NCBI GenBank assembly: GCA_949294085.1
Contig: CASFFX010000011.1
Location: 47,636-111,635, forward strand
Source of the DNA: an uncultured bacterium
Lineage (GTDB): Bacteria > Elusimicrobiota > Elusimicrobia > Elusimicrobiales > Elusimicrobiaceae
Direction of reading: 5' to 3'
Length of the DNA stretch: 64,000 nucleotides
Within the stretch, counting starts at the first letter, position 1. Each line of letters starts with the position of its first letter. This document shows positions 58,399-64,000 of this stretch, one piece after another. Below the pieces are notes generated by a model. The model had not been told where the DNA came from. It worked only from the letters and a program-made list of their open reading frames with translations, and made no database searches. Position numbers and translations under genes: made by a program.

Positions 58399-60618
58399 TT
58401 ATTTTTGTTCACGCAAGCGTTGGGCCAATTCGGCCGGGGTTTGGTCTGGCGCGGCGGCCGGGCCTTGCACATATTGAAAGCCCAGCTGTTTAATGTGTTC
58501 CAAGTCTTTCTTTGTATTGACGCCGTCGGCTGCCAAAAAGATTTTTAATTTTTGGCACAAGGTGGTAAGCGCTTGGGTGATGAGCGTCTGCTTTTCGTCT
58601 GCTTGAGCGTCCCAAATGCTGGGGGCCGCCTTGATCCCCTGCACCGGCAGGTGTTGGAAAATGTTGGACAGTGTTACCCCTTTCCCTTCGTAGCGCACGG
58701 TAAGGCCAAAACCCGCTTTGCACAAGGCTTCGCCGGCGCGTTTAAGCTGCGGCTGAAAGTCCGTGCTGGACGTTTCGGTCAGTTCCAAAATCAGCAGTTG
58801 CGGCGACACCTGGTACTGGGCCGCTTTGGCCGCAAGTTTGCTCACAAAATCTGCTTCGTACAACAACTCATTGGAAAGATTGACCACCAAAGGCACCTGC
58901 GGCGTGCCTTCTTTGGCCCATTGTGCCAAGGTTTTGCAGGCGGATTCAAACAAAAACCGGTCAAATTGATAAATAAATCCATTTTTGCGAAACACCGGCA
59001 AGAATTGTTCCATCGTCAAGGTTTCTTTGCCCAGCGGCCATTTGGCCCGGGCCATGGCCGCACCGATTTTTCCATCGGCCAAAGAGACGATGGGCTGTAA
59101 GAAAAATTGGATTTCATTTTTTTGAAGCGCTTTTTGCATATGGCGTTCTATCCAATCTTCCTTTTCCAAATCTTTTTGCCAATCGGGGCGGTAGAACGCC
59201 ACAATTTGGTCGTAGCGTCCCTTTACGCGGCTTTTGGCCACGGCGGCCCGGTTGTACATTACGTGCAGCGGCATGGTGCGGTCCTGCACCAAGTACACGC
59301 CGAAGGCCAGCAATAAAGGATACGTCTGGCGGTTTTCAGTTTCAAAGCCGGTAATCTGCTCGCTCAATAATTCCAATCGGTTTTTCAAGGCGCCTTCCGT
59401 ATCGTATTGGAGCAGCAGGGCAAAGTAATCCCCATACAGGCGGCAGGAAAGTTCCCCGGGGCGCAGGTTGGAGTGAATCACGCGGGCAATGTGGTTTAAC
59501 AAAATGTTGCCCACATCGTGCCCATGCTGTTCGTTAAAAATTTTGAATTTGCTGACGTCCATGGCAATCATGGCGTAGGGGGTGGAAGCGTTTTCCTTCA
59601 GCAGTTTTTCGGCCTGGGGGATTGTGGCGTCGGTATTGGGAAATCCGGTTACCCGGTCCGTATAGGCCGAGGCAAACAGGCGTTCGCGGTTGTGCTTTTG
59701 CTGAAAATAAACATAAGCCCATACGGCCAGCCCGGCCGTGGCTACCGCTACGCACAAAATTAACAACAGCGTAATAAACGCATTTAACTGGGCAGACAGT
59801 CGGGCCGTGGGTACGACGGAAAGCAAATACCAGTCGTTTACGCCAATCGGTTCGTAGCTGATGTGCAGCTCGCCTCTTTCGGCCGAATTATAGTGGATAT
59901 TGCCGCTTTTTCGTTGCTGAAAATCGGCCTGGATGTTGTGGGCCAGCTCGTGGGCGGGGTCATCGGGCGAATTGAAAATGTTGTAGAAGCCGCTGACGGC
60001 GTTTTTATGGCGGGCCCCGATGACTTTGTCCCCGTTAGCCTGCACAACGATAGAATAGCCGTCCCCGCCAAAACTGGGAATATCCAACGCGTTGGCGTAT
60101 TCCTCGGTAGAACGGGTGGCAAAAAGCACGCCGATAATTTTTTCCTCGTTCCGAACGGGGACCGCTTCTACCAGGATGCGTTTGCCGTCCGCGGCGTCGG
60201 TAATTAAATTGGAAACATTGGGGGTGCCCGCTATGGCTTTTTGAAAATGCGCTTCGTGCGAAATATCCAAAAGCAGGTCATCACTCAGCACGGCCATCCC
60301 GTCCGGATATACAAAACCCATCCGTTTGAAATTGTTGGCGGCGCTTTCGGCTTTCATCAGTTGGATAATAGTTTTTTCGGTCGGATCCGGCAGGGCGCCT
60401 ACGGCGGTGGCAATGCTTCGCAGCAAATTCAAATCATCCTGCACTTTGGCTTCTATGGTGTTTACGCCTTGTTTGGCCACCTCGGAGAGATAGACTTTCA
60501 TGTCGTTGTGCAGCAGCGTGCTAAGCCGGTTGACGTATAAAAAAATCCCGGTGGAAAGTACTGCCGTGCAGATGAGCAGCAAAACAGAAAATTGCCAAAA
60601 TGAAAACGATTTTTTCAC
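58399..60618 (-). CDS. Membrane GGDEF-EAL protein with both domains degenerate
   Basis: A 739-residue protein from a GTG start at 60618 with AGGGGGA upstream. Layout: TM1 (about 10-28), dCache-like periplasmic sensor (30-270), TM2 (about 283-305), GGDEF-like (320-470) and EAL-like domain (485-735). The GGDEF signature reads RLYGDYF. In the EAL domain EAL is replaced by MAR (GAAMARAKW), the DDFGSGYSS loop is VRYEGKGVTLS and VAEGVE is AADGVN, so metal binding should be lost although LELTETS remains. It is predicted to have no enzyme activity and to act as a sensor or c-di-GMP/protein-binding regulator. Paralogue of the protein at 41418. Confidence 0.9.
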   Translation of the reverse strand: MKKSFSFWQFSVLLLICTAVLSTGIFLYVNRLSTLLHNDMKVYLSEVAKQGVNTIEAKVQDDLNLLRSIATAVGALPDPTEKTIIQLMKAESAANNFKRMGFVYPDGMAVLSDDLLLDISHEAHFQKAIAGTPNVSNLITDAADGKRILVEAVPVRNEEKIIGVLFATRSTEEYANALDIPSFGGDGYSIVVQANGDKVIGARHKNAVSGFYNIFNSPDDPAHELAHNIQADFQQRKSGNIHYNSAERGELHISYEPIGVNDWYLLSVVPTARLSAQLNAFITLLLILCVAVATAGLAVWAYVYFQQKHNRERLFASAYTDRVTGFPNTDATIPQAEKLLKENASTPYAMIAMDVSKFKIFNEQHGHDVGNILLNHIARVIHSNLRPGELSCRLYGDYFALLLQYDTEGALKNRLELLSEQITGFETENRQTYPLLLAFGVYLVQDRTMPLHVMYNRAAVAKSRVKGRYDQIVAFYRPDWQKDLEKEDWIERHMQKALQKNEIQFFLQPIVSLADGKIGAAMARAKWPLGKETLTMEQFLPVFRKNGFIYQFDRFLFESACKTLAQWAKEGTPQVPLVVNLSNELLYEADFVSKLAAKAAQYQVSPQLLILELTETSSTDFQPQLKRAGEALCKAGFGLTVRYEGKGVTLSNIFQHLPVQGIKAAPSIWDAQADEKQTLITQALTTLCQKLKIFLAADGVNTKKDLEHIKQLGFQYVQGPAAAPDQTPAELAQRLREQK

Positions 60619-60632
60619 TTAGTCCCCCTGTA

Positions 60633-60664
60633 TCCAAAAAGGAGCCGCATTGGGCGGCTCCTTT
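60633..60664 (-). terminator. Rho-independent terminator of sdaA-nitroreductase
   Basis: An 11-bp stem AAAGGAGCCGC (60638-60648) with GCGGCTCCTTT (60654-60664), giving a U-tract on the minus strand. Confidence 0.8.
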
Positions 60665-60668
60665 GATA

Positions 60669-61178
60669 TTACCATTTTTCTACGTGAATTTTGGCCGGGT
60701 CAAAGCGGTCCACGTCTTCCTTTTTCTCGTCCGGGTATCCCAGGGCAATGATATTGAGCGGTTTTACGTAGTCCGGCAGACCCAAAATTTGGGCCAATCC
60801 GTTCATGCGTTCCTCGTTGGGATACACGCCCAGCCACACGCTGCCAATGCCCAGCGCGGTGGCCGCCAGCAAGATGTTTTCGGTTGCGGCGCCACAGTCG
60901 GCCATCCAATAGCCGGGGGCGTGTTCCCGTTGGGTATTGCCGCATACCACCAGGGCGCAGTCCGCCTGTTCCAGCATGTGGGCGTAAGGGTGCACGTGCA
61001 TCATTTTTTTGAAGGTGTCTTTGTTGCGCACGACCACAAATTCCCATTCCTGGCAGTTGCGCGCGGTAGGCGCCATCATGGTCGCCCGCAGCAGGGAGTG
61101 GATGTCCTCTTTGGCAATGGGCTGCTGGGTAAAGCGGCGGATACTTCTTCTTTTTAAGATTGCTTCCATTACGTTCAT
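60669..61178 (-). CDS. Nitroreductase-family FMN oxidoreductase
   Basis: A 169-residue short nitroreductase. It has the FMN phosphate-binding start LKRRSIRRFTQQPI, the APTARNCQEWEFVVV segment, the QADCALVVCGN strand, MADCGAATENILLAATALGIGSVWLG, and a C-terminal LNIIALGYPDEKK. The family reduces nitro compounds, quinones or flavins with NAD(P)H; the physiological substrate is unknown. It overlaps the sdaA stop by four bases and so is probably translated together with it. Confidence 0.9.
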   Translation of the reverse strand: MNVMEAILKRRSIRRFTQQPIAKEDIHSLLRATMMAPTARNCQEWEFVVVRNKDTFKKMMHVHPYAHMLEQADCALVVCGNTQREHAPGYWMADCGAATENILLAATALGIGSVWLGVYPNEERMNGLAQILGLPDYVKPLNIIALGYPDEKKEDVDRFDPAKIHVEKW

Positions 61179-62404
61179 TTGGTTTCCCCCTTAATACGTA
61201 AAACTTTTTCCTTAAAAAACCGCGCCAGCCCCCCGCGGGAGGTTTCGCGGTAGTCGTTGTTCATATCCAGGCCGGTTTGCATCATGGTGGCCAGGACGTC
61301 GTCGTACGAAACGCGGTTGTCTCCGTCCGACATCAGCGAATAGGTGGCACAGTCCAGCGCGCGCGACGCGGCCAGCGCATTGCGTTCAATGCACGGGATT
61401 TGCACCAGCCCGTCCACCGGGTCGCACGTGAGCCCCAGGTGGTGCTCCAGCCCCATTTCGGCCGCGTAAGCGATGCGGCGGTTGTCGCCTCCTTCCAGCT
61501 GGCAGGTGGCGGCGGCGGCCATGGCGCAGGCTACGCCCACTTCGCCCTGGCAGCCCACTTCCGCTCCGGAAATAGAGGCATTGGCTTTGGCCATATTGCC
61601 AAACAGGCTGGCGGTGGCCAAGGCGCGGATGATGGTGTCATCTTCAAATTCGCAGATTTCCTGCACCAGGCGGCACACCGCCGGCACCACCCCGCACGAA
61701 CCGCAGGTGGGGGCGGTAACGACCACCCCGCCGGAAGCGTTTTCTTCCGCGCAGGCCAACGCGTAGGCAAACAAGTTGTTCATGCGGCGCAGGTACTGCG
61801 GCGAATTTTCCGCCTTATACAGGTAGCGCCGGGCCTTGCGTTCCAAATTCAGCGAGCCGGGCAGCACGCCCCGTTTTTCCAGGCCGCGCTTCATCGTGGC
61901 CTGCATGGTTTTCCAAACGGTTTCCAGATAATTCCAAATATCGGCCCCTTCGTATTCTTCCACATATTCCCACAAAAGCATCCGTTTGGAAGAAGTGTAT
62001 TCCAAAATTTCCGCCATGGAATTGTGCGGATAAATGCTGTTGAGCTTTTGGCCGAAGGTTTCGTCGTCGCGGATGGCTCCGCCGCCAATGCTGTACACCA
62101 CTTTTTCGCCCATTACGTGGCCGGCTTGGTCCAGCGCCTGCAGGCGAAGCGCGTTGGGGTGTTTGGGCAGGAAGGTGGTGGGCTGCCACTCTATTTCCAC
62201 ATTTTTGGGATAAAAGGCTTCTTTGATGGTAAAATCCGTCAAGTGTCCTTTGCCCGTGGCAGCCAGCGAGCCGTACAGCACCACTTTGAAGCTGACGGCA
62301 GCAGGATAAGCGCGGTTGAACGCGTCGGCCGCTTTGCGCGGGCCCATGGTATGGCTGCTGGAAGGCCCCATACCAATTTTATATAGCTCTCTGAGTGATT
62401 CCAT
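61175..62404 (-). CDS. sdaA: L-serine dehydratase, single-chain [4Fe-4S] type
   Basis: A 409-residue enzyme that deaminates L-serine to pyruvate and ammonia. The N-terminal beta domain starts SLRELYKIGMGPSSSHTMGPRKAA, the SSSHT substrate-binding motif. The alpha domain has cluster Cys in TAPTCGSCGVVPA, GCQGEVGVACAMAAA and CDPVDGLVQIPCIERN. Both domains are in one chain, as in the Gram-negative enzymes, though it is somewhat shorter than E. coli SdaA (about 454). It needs iron-sulfur clusters, presumably from NifU/NifS. Ribosome binding site AGGAC. Confidence 0.94.
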   Translation of the reverse strand: MESLRELYKIGMGPSSSHTMGPRKAADAFNRAYPAAVSFKVVLYGSLAATGKGHLTDFTIKEAFYPKNVEIEWQPTTFLPKHPNALRLQALDQAGHVMGEKVVYSIGGGAIRDDETFGQKLNSIYPHNSMAEILEYTSSKRMLLWEYVEEYEGADIWNYLETVWKTMQATMKRGLEKRGVLPGSLNLERKARRYLYKAENSPQYLRRMNNLFAYALACAEENASGGVVVTAPTCGSCGVVPAVCRLVQEICEFEDDTIIRALATASLFGNMAKANASISGAEVGCQGEVGVACAMAAAATCQLEGGDNRRIAYAAEMGLEHHLGLTCDPVDGLVQIPCIERNALAASRALDCATYSLMSDGDNRVSYDDVLATMMQTGLDMNNDYRETSRGGLARFFKEKVLRIKGETK

Positions 62405-62448
62405 AAAATGTCCTTAAAAGGGTCCAAACAAGGATAATATATAAAAAA

Positions 62449-62457
62449 TGTTATCAT
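62449..62457 (+). promoter_or_regulatory. Extended -10 of the mntP-like gene, leaderless geometry
   Basis: TGTTATCAT, then ATTTAT, then ATG (6-nt spacing). No Shine-Dalgarno. Confidence 0.55.
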
Positions 62458-62463
62458 ATTTAT

Positions 62464-63030
62464 ATGAATATCCTCTCTTCTCTTTTAGTGGCGTTGGGCC
62501 TGTCTATGGACAACTGGGCCGTTACCATTGCTTCGGGCTGTTCTCATCATACGGCCATTGCCAAAACGTACATTTTCAAAGTAAGTGCGCTGTTTTCGCT
62601 GGCTCATTTTGTGATGTTTTCGGCCGGGTGGCTGTGTGGCGCAGGACTGGGAAAATATATCGGGGCGGTGGACCATTGGATTGCCTTTTTTATTTTGGTC
62701 TTTATCGGGGGGCGTATGGTCAAAGAATCGCGCACCCCGCAGGAAGAAAAAGACGTGTGCACGCTGCACTCCTTCAAAATGCTCTGCGCGCTGGCCGTAG
62801 CCACCAGTTTGGACGCGCTGCTGGTGGGAATGGGGTTGGCCTTTACGCAGGCGCCTTTCTGGGCCACGGTGGCCATGCTGACGGTGTGCGTATTCGTTAC
62901 CAGCTGGAGCGGGTTTTACGTGGGAGCGTATTTGGGCCGCAAATTCGGAAAAATTATGGAAGCGCTGGGCGGCTGTGTATTGATGCTGATTGGCCTAAAA
63001 CTGTTGCTTGAAGGCGTAGGCATTTGGTAG
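62464..63030 (+). CDS. mntP: MntP-family manganese efflux-like membrane protein (copy 1)
   Basis: A 188-residue protein with six predicted transmembrane helices in two related halves. The family Asp residues are visible in LGLSMDNWAVTIASG and in ATSLDALLVGMGLAF, followed by YVGAYLGRKFGKIMEALGG and a final helix (LMLIGLKLLLEGVG). MntP proteins export Mn2+ across the inner membrane. No yybP-ykoY (Mn2+) riboswitch can lie between the promoter and start, since the -10 ends 6 nt before the ATG. A second homologue follows 28 nt downstream. Confidence 0.85.
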   Translation: MNILSSLLVALGLSMDNWAVTIASGCSHHTAIAKTYIFKVSALFSLAHFVMFSAGWLCGAGLGKYIGAVDHWIAFFILVFIGGRMVKESRTPQEEKDVCTLHSFKMLCALAVATSLDALLVGMGLAFTQAPFWATVAMLTVCVFVTSWSGFYVGAYLGRKFGKIMEALGGCVLMLIGLKLLLEGVGIW

Positions 63031-63058
63031 AATCTGATAACTTACAAGGAGGCCTGCT

Positions 63059-63616
63059 ATGGGCATAATTTCCGTAACGATTATTTTCTTGTGCATTTGT
63101 GTGGACAATATGGTCAGCGCCAATATGTCCGCCCTGAAGATGACAAACGAAAAAAAGAGCATTTTCTCTATTAAAATGGCGCTGTTTTTTGCGGGATTTA
63201 ACGGCCTGTTTTTTGGGATTGGCTATCTGCTGAGCGTGATTTTCTTCCATAATTGGGTACATTTTGCCAACAATTGGGTGGCCTTTGCCTTTTTGTTGCT
63301 GCTGGGTATCAAGTTTATGATGGAATCCATTGAAAAATCGCCCAGTTTCAGCAATTTGGACGCGGACGATAACCGTAAAATGATTAAAGTTTCTTCCGTG
63401 TTCGGCTTGAACTCCTTGTTGGTGGGGTATGCGGTGGAAACGATGGACAAGGCTTTCTTCCCGCAAGTGCTGATTTTGCTGTTTGTAACGTTTTTTTTAA
63501 CGTTGCTGGGGTTCCATTTGGGCAAGAAATCGGCCAAAGACATCGCCAGCAAAAAAGTGGAATTGGTGGCCGGGCTGGTTTTAATTATCATGGCCATCAA
63601 AATGATTATTATTTGA
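63059..63616 (+). CDS. MntP-like membrane protein (copy 2)
   Basis: A 185-residue divergent homologue of the preceding gene with six hydrophobic segments and a consensus AAGGAGG. The first-half Asp is kept (LCICVDNMVSANMSA), but in the second half the Asp is replaced by Asn (VFGLNSLLVGYAVETM). The end (GKKSAKDIASKKVELVAGLVLIIMAIKMI) follows the family pattern. It may pair with copy 1 or transport another cation; function unproven. Confidence 0.75.
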   Translation: MGIISVTIIFLCICVDNMVSANMSALKMTNEKKSIFSIKMALFFAGFNGLFFGIGYLLSVIFFHNWVHFANNWVAFAFLLLLGIKFMMESIEKSPSFSNLDADDNRKMIKVSSVFGLNSLLVGYAVETMDKAFFPQVLILLFVTFFLTLLGFHLGKKSAKDIASKKVELVAGLVLIIMAIKMIII

Positions 63617-63701
63617 TGCGGCGGAGGCCCTCCGGGAACGCCGTGGGCCTACGGAAGCAAGGACTTGATTTTTGTCTGTTTTTTGATAAAAATGTAAGAA
63701 G

Positions 63702-63732
63702 GCGCACCTCGGGTGCGTCAGCTATGCTGACG
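63702..63732 (+). promoter_or_regulatory. Overlapping hairpins in the leader of the last pilin gene
   Basis: Hairpin 1: GCGCACC/GGTGCGT (63702-63708, 63712-63718). Hairpin 2: CGTCAGC/GCTGACG (63716-63722, 63726-63732). They share three bases and so exclude each other over those pairs. A candidate promoter is TTGATT (63665-63670) and TAAAAA (63687-63692), placing both in the 5' leader. Confidence 0.45.
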
Positions 63733-63790
63733 GCTTTTGACGCGGGGTAGCAAAACAGCAGTTTTGAAAATCGTGTGAGGAGGGACACAA

Positions 63791-64000
63791 ATGAGTTCCC
63801 AAAAGAAGAAGAAAGCGTTTACGCTGACGGAACTGTTGGTGGTGGTCATCGTGATAGGTGTATTGTCCGCGGTGGTATTGCCGAAGTTCAATAAAGTGTT
63901 GGAAACGCGCAAGACGACGGAAGCGGAAGAGCTGATGGCGGCGGTGCGCACGGAGCAGGAAAAGCGGTGCGCGCTGGACAAGAACTACTTGGCGGATTTG
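63791..64000 (+). CDS. Type IV pilin-like / pseudopilin protein, N-terminal part
   Basis: The gene runs out of the window after 70 codons. It has a charged leader (MSSQKKKKA) and the prepilin sequence FTLTELLVVVIVIGVLSAVVLP with Glu at +5. There is no Gly before the Phe; the residue is Ala, which prepilin peptidases tolerate in some substrates. It then has KFNKVLETRKTTEAEELMAAVR. The ribosome binding site is GAGGAGG. It differs more from the other two pilins than they do from each other, so it may be a pseudopilin of a different assembly. Confidence 0.85.
   Translation, partial: MSSQKKKKAFTLTELLVVVIVIGVLSAVVLPKFNKVLETRKTTEAEELMAAVRTEQEKRCALDKNYLADL

Noticed and set aside
1..64000. CRISPR array, prophage or insertion sequence
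   Set aside because: No regularly spaced direct repeats, no transposase or integrase frame, and no run of phage structural genes were seen.

Overview
The window looks like a chromosome segment of a Gram-negative, strictly fermentative gut bacterium, most likely of the Elusimicrobiota (gut Elusimicrobiaceae-like). The placement is inferred. It rests on several dispersed single-gene type IV pilin-like proteins with the N-terminus [17 protein letters not shown], a NifU/NifS iron-sulfur system, a ferredoxin-type [FeFe]-hydrogenase homologue, a secreted choloylglycine (bile salt) hydrolase, an RND efflux system with an outer-membrane channel, and a half TCA pathway whose first enzyme is homocitrate/Re-citrate synthase-like. 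There are no rRNA genes, no CRISPR array, and no intact phage or insertion sequence. One tRNA (His, GTG) is present.

Layout. 0-6 kb: end of a HAD phosphatase, then a minus-strand block: nadK, recN, two related small membrane proteins, a beta-barrel protein and glycerate kinase. 6-13.6 kb: nifU-nifS, three tandem 5'-nucleotidase-like proteins (the third a lipoprotein that has lost all metal ligands) and a dus gene. 13.6-21 kb: rplM-rpsI, a pilin, the hydrogenase homologue, cardiolipin synthase with a YafD-like nuclease, a secreted protein and cysK. 21-30 kb: an RND efflux operon, purB-purA (archaeal-type short PurA) and a HAD phosphatase. 30-36 kb: two flavin reductases divergent from an HxlR regulator, a CorC-like protein, and a copper ATPase with a possible internally initiated CopZ. 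36-48 kb: nadE, a flavoprotein, deoB, an unknown gene, a GGDEF-EAL protein, and a four-gene operon best read as oxaloacetate to 2-oxoglutarate rather than leucine synthesis. 48-54 kb: bile salt hydrolase, a secreted M20 peptidase, and a divergent pair of secreted ChaN/EreA-like proteins. 54-58 kb: a variable stretch with a GT-C-like membrane protein, a pilin, a broken PEP-utilising enzyme and tRNA-His. 58-64 kb: a second GGDEF-EAL protein with both domains degenerate, nitroreductase, serine dehydratase, two MntP-like proteins and a partial pilin.

The most unusual signal is in gene starts. At least seven genes have no Shine-Dalgarno sequence and instead carry a -10 box (TAnnnT) ending exactly 6-7 nt before the ATG, the geometry of leaderless mRNAs. 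Two more lie 9-10 nt away. Many promoters have an extended -10 (TGnTAnnnT). Most operons end in strong GC hairpins with T-tracts, often bidirectional between convergent genes.
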